Positions 26,501 through 37,946 of a stretch of 64,000 nucleotides of DNA are shown in pieces; positions within the stretch are counted from its first letter, which is position 1, and every line of letters begins with the position of its first letter. This DNA is from Pomphorhynchus laevis. Its lineage: Eukaryota > Acanthocephala > Palaeacanthocephala > Echinorhynchida > Pomphorhynchidae. The position numbers and the translations under genes are program-made. The notes below the pieces were generated by a model. That model did no database searches. It was not told the DNA's origin and worked only from the letters and a program-made list of their open reading frames with translations. The DNA is taken from contig WNNJ02001602.1 in assembly GCA_012934845.2 (NCBI GenBank), positions 310,001 through 374,000 of the forward strand, given 5' to 3'.

Positions 26501-29500
26501 TTAAAAGTATATTTATATTTATTTAATCTAAATGTCAAGTTCATCAATGCTTTTTTCAACAATAAGGAATTTACTTGGAATTAAAATTTTAAAATACAAA
26601 ATTGGATAATTTCATATAATTAAATACGTGGATAGGAAAATAAGGTGAATATCTTAATGCAAATAGCAAAAATAAAGATATCGATAATATTGAACAGTCA
26701 ATTATTCTAATGATCCCTTAATAGACTATAGAAAGCAGCTGAATATAATGAATATGATGTAATATTAAAAATGTGTTTTTTTTAGAAAGCCCTTCTTGTA
26801 TAAAGTAAAAAATGCTAATGAGCCAGTATGGTCAACTTATAGAACATAAAGTAAAAAATATATCTAAGTTATATGAAGATATGAAATATATGTTTCGATA
26901 TATTGATGATATATGTGTATTCAACTTTAATAATTTTTATTCAATTAGTGAACAAATTTATCCAGGTAGCCTTGTTCTTAACAAAACCAATATTAATGAT
27001 AAAGAAAGTATATATCTTAATATGAATATTAAATTAACATCAATTAAAACTATTGTTAACTTATATTGTAAAGATGACATATTTAAATTTACAAGAAACA
27101 TATTTTTGCATGAGCATTCATGCATACCATATAATATAAAATATAATACATTAAATAATGAAATTTTAAGAATTGCAAGAATATGTAATGATATTGGCTT
27201 TCTTCAAAATCATTTAAATAGTTTAATATATACATATTTTAAACTAGGTTTCTATAAAAATACCATCAAACATAAAATAGTAAAATATATAAATCAACAC
27301 AATAATTTTAGTAAATTTATAATTTAAAGCGGAAACATTTTATGGATGGATAATAAATAATATTGTATTAGAATAAGATACTAGATAATCAAATTTCATG
27401 AGAGGAAATACGTCCTTAGCATGTATTTGGCCACGTTACTATGTTGGTCGAGGAATACATAATGTTAATGTTGAAATCTAGGAGTTTTAAAGAAATTAAC
27501 AACAATTGATAATTAACAATAAAATAATAAATTAGAAATAATTAGGAATTTTTATGACTTTGCAAATTGCAAGTTAAATACAACAAATTAAAAATAAAAA
27601 TATGGTTATCGTGAATCAAATTAATGCGGGTGCTACACTGCAATAATTTATAATGTAATTAATTTACATTTATTGTCATTTATTTAGCGAATCGTATTTT
27701 ATTTCGAAACTCAAATTACATTCTCAAATGATGTACAGAATGTTAATTTTCGCGTAGTTGATCTACTATTAAATATTTTGGTGCATAATATTTAATAAAT
27801 ATTTAATCTATTAATATTAAATATTAATAATATTTAATAGTTTAATGACATATTATTAAAAATATTCAATAATTTAAATATATTTCTTAATAATATATTA
27901 ACAATATCTACGAATTTTAATGATATTAAACATTTAATATTTTAATATTTTTTAATGCTAATAATATTTAATCATTTAATAATATATTCTTAATAATATA
28001 TTAATAACATCTACTATTTTATATAATATTAAACATTTAATATTTAAATATCAAATATTTATAATATTTAATAATATATTCTTAATAGTATATTAACTAT
28101 TTATAACTAATATCTACCATTTTTAATAGCGCAAATTACGACTGTTTTAGCTATCGTAGATAATTCTTTATAGTAATTCTTTATATCAAATGTACATCAT
28201 TTAGTTCTTATTCTTACAAATATTAAAATACTAATGTCAGTGTCATTAATTAAAGATATGATTGTTGAATCGTATATTCAAAACGTTAAGCTAACTGAGG
28301 AACGTTTTCCAAAATAACACTACCGGTCGAAACTCAGAATAAAATTATTTTATATTTAAAATACACCTACTCAGCGACAACAGTTTTTCCCGCGGATGTG
28401 TGGGCTGATACCATTACAGACTCGTTATTGTCTAGACAAAGAATTGCTTCTTTCTGAAATGGATCCAGAATAAACTTATACTCCTTTGCTCGTTCAGCTT
28501 TGAAACCACGTAAAGGAACATACGAACCATGAGGAGGAATTGCAACCTGAGATAAAATTATTAAGATTATAATTTGAAAAAAAAATCGACAAGTTGACTC
28601 TTTATTACACGATTGTGAAAAAGGATTAGAATGTGTGATATACAAACGGTATAAATGTGTAATGTTAATATATCAAATTGCAATATCTCGAATAAATCAA
28701 CAAAAGTTCGACCCCTCACTTAAAGTTTTGTCTGATAAAACTTATCTAAAATAAATTTATCTAAACTTTACTACAATTTGTACTATTCGTGCTTTATTTA
28801 GGGTGAACTCTAGAAGAAATTATTTAATATATTTCAGAATTAGCCATAACATTTTCAATAAATAAAAATGCCAGTTTTTAGATGGCTATCAAAGTATCAA
28901 ATAATGGTATTTTAATCTACCGAATTAATCGTCAAGTGTTGAATTTATAACATAAGAGGTACAAATGTTCTAAATTATGACGTCACCACTTATGTGACCG
29001 CAATTTCCGATTGACCTAATCAGACAAACGCATATTATACATGCTTTCGACCACTGCAAATGCATGCTATACGTTTGCTGTATGACGAAGGAAAGTAAAT
29101 GCATTTTTGCTAGAATGTGGATATTACAAAAATGTCGATGATACGAAAATACGCCATCAGAGTGAACACCGTTAATTGCATAAAGAAACTAAATATTGTT
29201 TGCGATTAGTTTAAATCGTTTTATATAAAAAACGACATGAAATGGAAACTCAAACTAAATTTTTGCTTTCACAGATTAGACGTGGTTTTGGTAAAGGCAA
29301 AATCATTGAATTAATGATGTTGACGTGAACAATAGTCCCATCGAAAGATAACAGAATTTAAATGTATGCAAGATTAATAAAATCAATTAGTAGGAAATTA
29401 ATTGGGTATCCAAAAAATTACGGTCGGCCAAATTCTAAAGCTGCAAAAAAGCGTTTGTCCCTTTAGCACACAAAAAAAATTGAAGGTGAACTTCCCTAAT

Positions 29501-32500
29501 TAAATTGGTTAAGGAAAGCAAGTGAAATGGTTTCACGTTTATCAATGGTATACACTGATTGATTTACACAAATGGTATCCACTTTAACCAGATCAAAGTT
29601 CTCTTTATATTTCTTTTACTGAAATATGTTAAAGGAGAGTGTGTAATGAACAAAATCCAAAGATCCCACTTTATTCAACGAGTAAAGAGTGAATGCGTCA
29701 AATTTGTTGTATTTTAAATAACGAAAATTGTGTTAAAGATATTATTTGAATAATACGTAGTATTTTTAGCTAAGGGTCGATAATTTACGGACATTATATA
29801 AAAATTAAAAAGATCTATGAATATATAAATTTAAGAATCTCATAAATTGCAGAAAAGTCCAAAAATAAAAAGAAATAATTATCGATGAAATCACCTCGTG
29901 AACGCATGCCTCTAATGTTTGTACTCTGTGAACTTTTATGCGAGGCAAATTTTCTAAAAGACTGGAAAATTAAAATTTAGAAATTTTCAGGTTACAGAAA
30001 GTACTCACTCGCTATCATCGCCACCGGTCGTAACTGATGATGTCGGAAGTGTAGGAACTTTGTGAATACTTGCTGGTGCAGAAGACACCATCGTTTTCTT
30101 AGAATCATTTAAGGTAACTCTAAATCATACTCACTAGGTTGACAAAGCATAGAAAGTGTAATACGTTTCGCGGGCATTATTTGCTAGATCATTGCGCGCA
30201 TCCGCTCGTTTTCTTTTGAGATTTGCTCTAAACAATAAGGGTTCATAACCAAACGCAAAAATATATATATGAATATGAGAGATGATAAATAAAGAGAGCA
30301 AATTAATAACAATAATATTGTAATTCGATAATTCATTTAAATAAAGACCAAGCAAGTCCAAATAAAAATAAAAGTTTTTGAATTTTGGCAAATACTGACA
30401 TTCGCGGAAAGTATCCATAGAGATCAGTATATACATAGCAGATCAAGATACATCGAAATGGTAAAATTTTACTCTAAAACAATTCGGTAAAACTAAAATA
30501 TATTCATCCTGATCTGTATTTAAAATTTTTAAATAACCAGGAACAATGATAATATAGTTATATAGTAAATAAGTATATTATTCATATACTTTTTATATAA
30601 AGGTTGATCTTTAAAATACCGCTAGTTAACCGGTAGTATTCTAATGATCAATCTTTATATACAAGCATTCACTATGAATCTCAACTACCTGTTGCAACCG
30701 CCTATTATAGTTGTTTACATATAAACAACTATCATAAGCTATCATTTAGACATAATCTTTATGTTATTACGTTCCCTGTATGATATTTTAATTAAAATAA
30801 TATATATTAATATATTTTAATTATTCAGTTAAAGGTATAGTATCGTTCAACTATACCTGATTGTTCTTAAATATTTAAAAACTAAAATAATATATATATT
30901 ATTTATATTATGTAATTTATATATCATTTTAAATTTAGCTGCTGGCATTATCAAAAAACATACAATTAGTGTATTTTTATTAAGCATAAATATTAAATAA
31001 TGATATATAAATTAAAGTAATTAAATTATATATATAATATTTTCCATATGTTAAATGCTTTGCTGTTGCATGCTATTTAGATCACTACATTTGTAAATTT
31101 GTATGCTTGATTGCCTTTTTGTATAATTTTTGTTATCGTTGAGAATTGCATTCGTATTAAATTTAACATTTTTGGTTATTGGGTGTATATTATAGATCCG
31201 AGAAAATGTTTATCGGATACCTTCAACAGGCTTTCAACTCGTTAAAAGGCAATTTTAACTTCTAGTTCGATTTATTACAATAGAAATATGTTGTAATGCG
31301 ATATACATGGATTATTTTTTGAGTCGATAAATTGTCTTCAAGGTATATAGTTACATATTCAAAATTGATACTGTGATCACTTCCGTATCCGTATGCGTTA
31401 TTTACTATTGTCGAGCAACTGTCATGAAGCTATAATGTGTATCGATGATGTTTTATTCTATTATCTATATCTTTCAAGGTTTGTTCCACAAAAAAACATT
31501 TACAAAAACATTTTTATCTTGCAAAGAATCTGATATACTAGTCAAAGTCAAGAAGAACTTATTTTCTTTTTAAATAATGAAGATAAAATAGTCTTTTTTG
31601 TGAAAGATTGTTATATTTCGGAGATAAGATCGATTGAGATTGTTATTAAGATAGTGTGCCTACAAAAATCATTGAAGTAGATAGTTGAATGTGTGTCGAT
31701 CACAGTATTTAGTTATCAGTTAATACAATTTTTATTTTAATCCTTTGTCAATACTGCGGCGTAAGGTTGAAACATTCTTAGTAGCTCAATCATTATAACA
31801 TCTTTGTTTTGATGCCTTCATTATATTTTGTTGTTCCTAAAGATCAGGATGGAAGTATTGGTATAATGCCTTAGCTGTGGCAATTTTATATTTGTGTGAG
31901 TGATGTATAAGACAAAATTCTAAGTTTGCGGTATAAATGAATGTATATTTCTATACCATGAGCATCAATGTTCACGTCTAGGAACGATATAGATATCGAA
32001 GCATTTTCAAGGGTATGACAGCATTAAATTAGCCTATCATGCAAATTTAGTGAAGCAAAAATGGATCAACAGTCATAGCCAAAAATACATTAATCACATA
32101 CTCCGTCAACCTGGTCAAAAATCTTATTTTCAAATGAAAAATAAAACGTTTTTAGTAGTGTACTAGAATTTCGAATCATCCCACTGACCATTTATAAGGT
32201 CGGAACATTTGTAAATAACGACATGTCATCAGCGGATGCATACCAACGATTGGTAGAATAGGTTATGTGTACCTTACTCGCAAAGTAAGGACAGTCTTTA
32301 ACGTATGACATAATGCGTAGAGTGTCATATAATAGTAATCTGTTGATAACTTTAGCAAGTTTGTAGCCGAAAAACGCATGACTTGCAGTGATAGGCCTCA
32401 CTTGTAAAATAAGTTTGTGAATCGCTGGTAAAATTTACAAGAGCACTTGTTGATCGTAGATATCAGCTAAGACCGCAACAGTTTTAGTAGGAAAGTCTGC

Positions 32501-33294
32501 GCTTCACGTATTCTGTTTTATCCATTGATAAAAGAACACGACCTTTGTCAGCTCTGCAAATTTCTAAGTCTGAATTATTTTTCATATCGTCCAGCTAATT
32601 TCTGTATTCAGCCAAGTTTGACGATCTTAGAATTTTCCTTTGCGAACTTATCATAGGATGTGACCTCAATCGGTGAAGATGGCGACATTCTTCAGCATAT
32701 GTTCATAGTCACAATGGATATCAACAGGAATAACGCGTTAACGTAATGACAAAGTATAAAACATAGAGATAGAAAACTTCTTTATGAGGTATAAGTTGAT
32801 GACTTTATAGATTGTAAGTAAAGTATTTTCTAGTAGATAACGAGTGTTCATTACGTTTGAGAAGTAGCTAGAATTTTGTTTTATGTCTATCATTTATCAT
32901 TTCTTCACGTGTATAATAATAAAAAATACATTAATAATTAATAAATTAAAAAAAACATATTTAAATCCTAAATTAATAAATTATGTTAATTTTAATGTTA
33001 TGTTGAAATTAAGATATTAAAACTTGTGTGTGGCTCGTTATAACATAAAGAATGTATTGATGTTAATCTCTAAGCACTATCAAAAAAATAAATTCATAAA
33101 TTAACAATAATTCAATTAATTTTAAAAAGTGCCACATAAAAATAAAATATAAAACAAATTTATAATAAAACAAAGCATGTATTTAAGCATTAAACAAATG
33201 TCTACCCTTTTGCGGTTGATCCTTTCGTAATTCTTGTTGAGAGTTTAGATGTCTTGGAGAAAACGTCAAATAAATGATCTCCAAATGGATCCAT
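11465..33294 (-). CDS. MTR4: MTR4, exosome-associated DExH RNA helicase (17 exons)
   Basis: ATP-dependent 3'-5' RNA helicase that feeds nuclear RNAs to the exosome, as part of TRAMP/NEXT-type complexes (family knowledge). Coding exons 5' to 3': 33206-33294, 30165-30227, 30009-30119, 29895-29961, 28371-28546, 26303-26477, 23894-23984, 22900-23024, 22516-22852, 21569-21648, 21412-21522, 19108-19486, 17917-18089, 17802-17870, 15331-15444, 13639-14539, 11465-11517. All phases match and the sum is 3114 nt (1037 residues; human protein 1042). Motifs seen: SAHTSAGKT (157-165), DEIH (249-252), SAT (280-282), [10 protein letters not shown] (517-526), PFLQPGRL and [10 protein letters not shown] in the arch/KOW region, and the C-terminal [14 protein letters not shown]. 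An acceptor at 33305 implies a 5' UTR intron. The exon 2 donor (GTATTA) is the weakest junction. Confidence 0.95.
13639..14539 (-). CDS. MTR4: MTR4 exon 16, arch end and helical bundle
   Basis: This 901-nt exon encodes [20 protein letters not shown] through the DSH C-terminal domain ([56 protein letters not shown]). The open frame runs on past 13639 as GIFDINI, but that is intron: GAAG/GTATTT is the donor. Confidence 0.95.
16613..17290. repeat. 16-bp palindromic minisatellite in MTR4 intron 14
   Basis: About 42 units of TTATCGATGATTAATC. Each unit contains two perfect palindromes, ATCGAT and GATTAATC. A variant, TCTTTTTGATAATTAATC, recurs at 16691, 16915 and 17155, spaced exactly 14 and 15 units, which points to block amplification. 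Units diverge towards both edges. Confidence 0.95.
18483..18576 (+). repeat. copy 2 of the dispersed ~90-bp repeat (MTR4 intron 12)
   Basis: GTTAGCGAAATAGAAAATAA opens the copy, then CTTTGATCCAGCTCCAATAA and TATGGATCATTATCGACTAT. It ends TTTAAA. Confidence 0.65.
19108..19486 (-). CDS. MTR4: MTR4 exon 12, motifs V-VI
   Basis: It starts [19 protein letters not shown] after TTGTCAG and includes the arginine-finger motif [10 protein letters not shown] and [13 protein letters not shown]. It ends in phase 1 at GTATGT. Confidence 0.95.
20617..21235 (+). mobile_element. CR1-like LINE 3' fragment in MTR4 intron 11
   Basis: It encodes the post-RT region: [32 protein letters not shown], then in shifted frames [20 protein letters not shown] and [11 protein letters not shown]. 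The 3' UTR carries the AGCCTTTGGCT stem (21203-21213) also seen in other copies of this group. Frame changes and stops show it is dead. Confidence 0.65.
21850..21915 (+). repeat. copy 3 of the dispersed repeat (MTR4 intron 9)
   Basis: This is a core-only copy: TTTTTTGATCCAGCTCCTAG, then TTTATCAATAAATGGATCAT and TATCAACTACTTAAA. The usual GTTAGCGAAAT start is absent or degraded. Confidence 0.6.
23894..23984 (-). CDS. MTR4: MTR4 exon 7, DEIH box
   Basis: It encodes [10 protein letters not shown] through [10 protein letters not shown], helicase motif II. It ends in phase 1 at GTAATC; the next exon completes Glu and continues [12 protein letters not shown]. Confidence 0.95.
24430..24850 (+). mobile_element. 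family B LINE tail in MTR4 intron 6
   Basis: Across two frames the peptide reads [19 protein letters not shown] and [13 protein letters not shown], the same C-terminal layout as NSFGLRSFLVAAPLSWNHLP in the copy ending near 36150. Only the tail is present. Confidence 0.5.
25045..25510 (-). pseudogene. coding-like, Cys-rich stretch nested in MTR4 intron 6
   Basis: On the minus strand an acceptor-like AATTAG at 25511 opens 75 codons ([20 protein letters not shown] ... [17 protein letters not shown]). Ten bases after a GTAGTT at 25286 a second frame continues as [20 protein letters not shown] with SCKKCG and [12 protein letters not shown], a possible zinc-binding cluster. A 10-nt gap cannot be an intron, so the two frames suggest a disrupted gene or a retrotransposon piece. 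I do not recognise the family. Confidence 0.3.
25560..25690 (-). repeat. single inverted copy of the ~370-bp satellite
   Basis: The minus strand reads GGAGTACTCGGCAACACTCA, then AGAATGAAGTAC and GTGGTCGTTTCG, matching the units at 58478-59650. Only about 100 bp match clearly. It lies within MTR4 intron 6. Confidence 0.7.
26760..27330 (+). mobile_element. Penelope-like element RT fragment in MTR4 intron 5
   Basis: An open frame (26812-27327, 171 codons) contains [12 protein letters not shown], then [24 protein letters not shown], and downstream [20 protein letters not shown] and [14 protein letters not shown]. The order RYIDD / IYP..L.L..TN / YLD.NI / R.ARIC..Y..F is typical of Penelope-like RTs. 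No GIY-YIG endonuclease is visible. The frame is uninterrupted but clearly partial. Confidence 0.7.
28371..28546 (-). CDS. MTR4: MTR4 exon 5, Walker A
   Basis: It encodes [15 protein letters not shown] to TSAGKTVVA: the Q-motif region ([11 protein letters not shown]) and nucleotide-binding motif I with Lys and Thr intact. The phase 2 donor GTAGGT splits the Glu codon completed in exon 6. Confidence 0.95.
28960..29640 (+). mobile_element. possible Tc1/mariner-like relic in MTR4 intron 4
   Basis: A broken plus frame reads [15 protein letters not shown] and later [19 protein letters not shown], reminiscent of the helix-turn-helix and GRP linker of Tc1-type transposases. No catalytic DDE block or terminal repeat was found. 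The evidence is weak. Confidence 0.25.
31800..32680 (-). mobile_element. Penelope-like RT relic in MTR4 intron 1
   Basis: The minus strand holds [20 protein letters not shown] and [13 protein letters not shown] (32192-32401), matching the Penelope RPI..S...YKLAK and D..SLFTNVP blocks. Further 3', near 31985, it reads [21 protein letters not shown], the FLD box. The YVDD region between them is eroded by stops and shifts. Confidence 0.6.
33206..33294 (-). CDS. MTR4: MTR4 exon 1 (start codon)
   Basis: It begins [18 protein letters not shown], matching the conserved MTR4 N-terminus (human MADAFGDELFSVFEG). It ends with two bases GG before a GTAGAC donor, and exon 2 supplies the A that completes glycine. 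A TTTTAG acceptor lies 10 bases before the ATG. Confidence 0.9.
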
Positions 33295-33662
33295 AAACAC
33301 TTATCTAAAATAAATATAAAGTTAGAACTTTTATTTAAAATGTTAATGGAAAATAATATTTTAAGAATATTTAAGTAATGATGATTAAATAATCATATAT
33401 TAAAATAATAAAAAACCTTAAAATAATCTCATAATCTCATTTATAATCTTACTTAATACTTTTAAAAATAACGAAACATTAAATTTAAAAACATGATCAT
33501 ATACTAAACATTGTCATTTATACAGAGTCAATATCATTTATATAAATAACATATCAATATCATTTTATATATTTAAAAAAGAAAACTCAGAGAGTTATAG
33601 ATCTAACCTACAAAGAAAATTGAAATTTGGAACTTTATATATTCAAATTTTAGAGCCAAGAT

Positions 33663-33979
33663 AGCTATCAAAAAGGCCGTATTTTGGTACAATTCAGCAG
33701 CAGAAAACACAAAAGACTTTTCCCCTGTGGATCAGATTTACTTATATACACGAAGACTATGTGTATCGACTGAAATATCTTTCCGAGGTGCTTATCGAGG
33801 TACTGAGACAACGGGATAACCAGGTTTTGAAAAACCAGCAAAATACAGATGTACAGCACAGTGGAACGTTGGCATCGTTACGCGAGATGATGACGACAGC
33901 AATACCGTCATATTCGATGGAATGCCCTATCGTCGAAACCACGTGCGACGTTAAAAACTATCGAGGGAACATCACGTGA
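33663..33979 (+). CDS. candidate short ORF upstream of MTR4
   Basis: It is open for about 105 codons, reading LWIRFTYIHEDYVYRLKYLS, EVLIEVLRQRDNQVLKNQQ and LASLREMMTTAIPSYSMECP before TGA. The GC content is raised compared with its surroundings and the middle is helix-forming. There is no ATG before 33761. It could be a last exon, a degraded gene, or exonic DNA of the opposite strand near the MTR4 promoter. The family is not recognised. Confidence 0.3.
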
Positions 33980-34149
33980 CGCTCTAAACGAGTTTCACGA
34001 TCATATTTCTTGGTCTGACGAGGATATATAGAATGCTGCATGGTGTTTCTGCCTCCTAGTAGCGAAATATATATAATGTGATATACGGAGACCGTTGTCC
34101 AGGATCTATTAGAATGAATACAGTATAATATATAATTATAATGTGATAC

Positions 34150-34292
34150 TAGTAAGCAAAAACAATAATTGACGTTTCGCCCGAAGGCTTTTTTAATTGT
34201 ATGTTAATTATTTTTCAAAAAGTTTGAAAAATAATTAACATACAATTAAAAAAGCCTTCGGGCGAAACGTCAATTATTGTTTTTGCTTACTA
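34150..34292. repeat. perfect ~70-bp inverted repeat with a 3-base loop
   Basis: The left arm TAGTAAGCAAAAACAATAAT... and the right arm ...TTATTGTTTTTGCTTACTA are exact complements across about 70 bases, centred near 34221. The arms contain GACGTTTCGCCCGAAGGC. Such a perfect palindrome is young. Its GAAGGC/CGAAACGTC phrase resembles Penelope terminal sequences, which is an inference. Confidence 0.9.
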
Positions 34293-34359
34293 TTATAACA
34301 TTATATATATCAGATCTAATATCGTTCCACAACTTAATATAATACGCGTACAACAGCAA

Positions 34360-34830
34360 AGGTGATTAAATAATGTCAAGCAGATCATTTATGAATATAA
34401 TAAATAATAATGGACTGATAATAGAACCCTGACGATCACCCATTCTAATGCTCACCCAGTCAGATAAAGACTGGGTGAGCATTAACCAGACTGCAGATTT
34501 CCTGGCTGTCAGAAAACCAGCGAGCCAAGTGACGATGTGCGAATTAAACTTGCAAGATTTAAGTTTAATTACTTAGACTGCAGGTTAACTACTTAGACTC
34601 CAGATTTACTGGCGACAGAAAACCAGCAATCCCAGTGATGATGTGCGAATTAAACTTGCAGGCTGTAAGTTTTCGTAGCATTATCGTGTGATCTACCTTG
34701 CCAAATAATTTAGCTAAGTCAATAAATATAACATCACTATCAAAATCTTTATCTAAGGACTTGGACCAGCTGTTACGAGTGACCAAAGTTTCGTAGATGT
34801 CGAACTGAGCGTGTGAAAGCAGCAATGAGA
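34360..34830 (-). mobile_element. CR1-like RT fragment with internal duplication
   Basis: The minus strand reads VIFIDLAKLFGKVDHTIMLR, ITGIAGFLS, then MGDRQGSIISPLLFIIFIND: RT blocks around the D..KAFD.V.H and PQGS..GPLLF.I.IND motifs. Between them a ~70-bp segment is duplicated at 106-bp spacing (ATGTGCGAATTAAACTTGCA at 34535 and 34641). AATGCTCACCCAGT at 34443 and its complement form a hairpin. Confidence 0.65.
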
Positions 34831-35059
34831 TGTATGTAAGTATAAGTTTCTAGTTACATGATCATTCATATGTCGTCAAATCAAACTTTCGAGGATTTTG
34901 CAGTTAAGATGCATGCAAAGCTGATCGGACTGCAATTGCTTACGCTCGTACGTTAACCCTTTATAAAAACAGAAAAACTATGGATTTCTTTTAATCGTCT
35001 GGGAGAACTTTAAGACAAATGAATATTTAAAAGTTAGAACTAAAGGATGGACAATATTA

Positions 35060-36235
35060 TTGGTAACATTTCAAAGTAGGATGGATGGAAGATTTTTGGG
35101 TCCTGAAGACGAGCATTGTTTCAGCCTGAGTATTTCAGCCTTACCCATTGTATCATGGTTTTCTTCATATCTATCAAACCGTACATTTCGCGTATATTCT
35201 AACTCTTCTCTCTCCCATCCTTCGTCCATTCCGTCCGGTGTTCCACAAGGCTCCGTATTAGGCCCTATACTTTTCTATCTTCTTCTTGGTGATTTGTCTT
35301 CGATTTCTCATAAATTTAACTTTCATGTTATGCAATATGCTGATGACATTATCATCTATGCTCATGCACCTGTTTATCGTATTCACGATCTTAGTGTTTC
35401 CGCTTCGGACTGTCTTGTCTCAATTTCTAATCATCTTTCTTCCCTTCGCCTTTCTCTGAATCCTGATAAATCCAAAATTATGTGGATCCTACCTCGACGC
35501 CTCGGCTTCGAACCTCCCTCCGTATCATTAAATTCTACAATTCTTCCTATCGTTGATAATCTCGTTTTCCTAGGCTTCCATTTTGACAACCGACTTTCAC
35601 TTAAACCTTTCGTTAGAGATAAAGTACGCTCATCTACCTTGATACTCCGCAACCTCCGTCAAGCTCGTAGATTGATCGATTTACCTTCTTGTATGACTCT
35701 CATATGATCTCTCCTTTTCTCTAGACTCGATTATTGTCTTAGTCTATTTTCCAATTCACCTAAATCCACTCTTTTTCCCCTACAACGCATCATCAACGCA
35801 GCTGTCCGCATTCTCCTCCGTCTTCGTCGCTTTGATCATACATCCTACCATCTTGCTTCTCTCGATTTGCCTACAATTTATTGTCGTGTTCAAATTCGTC
35901 TTCTTATCGTTGCTTTCCGCCTTGTAACTTTTCATACCCCTTCATTTCTCAACCTTCCTTTTCTTGATAATTCTCGTCCTGTTTACTGTTCTTTGCGTTC
36001 CTGTAATTCTCTTCTTTTACATGTCCCAAACTACTCTAACTCCTTTGGACTCCGCTCCTTCCTGGTGGCTGCTCCTCTATCGTGGAATCATCTGCCCATT
36101 CATATACGCCAATCAACTTCCCTGCAGTGCTTCAAACGACAAATCTGATTACATTTTAACAATTTATCTGCTTGACTTTTTCATTTTTTTGTTTGTGGAC
36201 TTGTAAGCGTACAGCTTGTACGCATTTGTCACATT
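35060..36235 (+). mobile_element. family B LINE, RT and 3' end
   Basis: The frame 35060-35707 carries SWFSSYLSNRTFRV, SGVPQGSVLGPILF, MQYADDIIIYAHA and LSLNPDKSKIMW; YADD is intact. After a stop the C-terminus continues at 35867-36148 (NSFGLRSFLVAAPLSWNHLP ... LQCFKRQI). The 3' UTR ends with a hairpin GCGTAC...GTACGC (36207-36223) and an A/T-rich end. The 5' part, endonuclease included, is missing. Confidence 0.85.
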
Positions 36236-37505
36236 AAATAAATTTAAATTCTTGTATTATAATACAATAAGAGAAAATATAGATCGCGCTTTCTCAAAAT
36301 CATCATTTAATCAATGTTGCCTTTTAACCGCCGAGGACATGCTAATGCTAGTTATGAACATTGAACGATCCCTGTTTGTAACAAGTCGATGTCTACTTTT
36401 AATGGCTTATTCGCTAAAAAAGAAGATAAGAATCTATTTTGATATTCTTTACTGACACATTCGGTAAGTGTTTTTGTAATTAATGTATTATGCTTGTCAA
36501 TAGATATTAATTAGGATTGTCGCTGAAACAATTATTTGTGATTATTCAGTTATTTTCTCATTGAGAATATCGCTTGCAGAAGTTAACGACGTAAAACATG
36601 AGTTTTGGCGTAACTGCGTACGTGACTCAGGATACAAAACTCTAGTTGAAGAAGCGCTGATCGGATCCAAATACGAGTGATTATTATGGTGATAAGATCC
36701 TATACTTATTTAGTGGCAAATTGACGCATATGAATGCTTGCAAGCCCACGTAGAAAAAAAACCAACAGATATGAAACAAAAAATAATGTAAAATGAAAAT
36801 GTTGATGAAATTGAGGCAAGTATATTAAAGATAATGGAGATTAGTAGAATGTGGCCAGGCGTCTGGAAAAATGTTGAGTAGTTCGTTGGAGATGTATGAT
36901 CGAATTGTGAGGTGGATAAAATGTTGAGTAAATAATTATACGCAAGTGGAGCAGCAACGATAAAAGAGCGGATGCCATAGTTTATTGAGCGTGGATAGAC
37001 TCAACATTTAGATTATCACTTATTTTAACGTTCGAAGATCTACAACTTAGATCACAATCTAAGATTTTAGCGAACAATTGTTTGTTCCATTGAATAATCC
37101 GGTTTTATGCTTGGTTGTCTTAATCGTGTCAAATTTAAAATTCTGATCATATGATAATCAGAAATAATTTCGATTGAAATATCATTGGCACAGCTGACCT
37201 TAGTTGCTACGGATAGTAGTTCATAAGCGCAGAATACGCATATATACTATTTGGTAAATATGGATTTTGATTGTCTGGATGATACCGCAACGGTTGTCCA
37301 TATACCGCATCCAGATATAATGCACGAGATCTCGTGTTGTTTATAGGTGGAAGTATTGTTTAGTAGTTCCAAACAGATTGACAATGGTTACTGTTGGATT
37401 GCTTGCTATCAGTTTATTATAACAGATATTTACATGTGTTGTAGCAATTTATCGCTATATTCAAAGGTCACAATATAACTAATTACGTATGTTCTACTGC
37501 TTACC
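36236..37505. other. no recognisable gene
   Basis: It is moderately AT-rich, with several short frames lacking known motifs. It lies between two LINE copies of opposite orientation and may be eroded repeat DNA. Confidence 0.4.
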
Positions 37506-37946
37506 TCTTGTTATTATTACAGGTCAAAGCCATAAGGCTGTTTTGACCGCTCTTAAAAGAAAAAAAATTAATACAAGAAAAAGATCAAAAAAAAATCATT
37601 CAGTATATATATCAGCACCATGGGTACTGCAGCAACCACCATTCGTTCTCATTTCGAATCCAGTTCTTTATATTGGATTTAAATTCATTGATTGTATGGA
37701 CCGCAACGACATCAACTGGAAGACGATTCCAAACATTCACCGCTCGATGAGACAGTCGGAAATGGCGAGGGTATTTTCCGTGCTTATGTACTACTAGTAC
37801 TTTCGAGTGCCCTCTACGTCCATCCCGTTCATTGAGTTCAACTCTATTTGCTGGAAAATTTTCATCTTTATTAACTAGTCGATACATAGCTAGAAGGTCG
37901 AAAAGAAGGAACCTTTACGCACCGTCGGCATATTCAAACTTTTTAT

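Noticed and set aside
26812-27327. Telomerase or group II intron RT
   Set aside because: The RYIDD / IYP..L.LNKTN / YL..NI order is Penelope-like and no telomerase or maturase domain flanks it.
30396-30418. MDTFRECQ as MTR4 exon 1
   Set aside because: It is phase-compatible with exon 2, but the frame at 33206-33294 encodes the conserved [12 protein letters not shown] start, is also phase-compatible, and gives the expected protein length.
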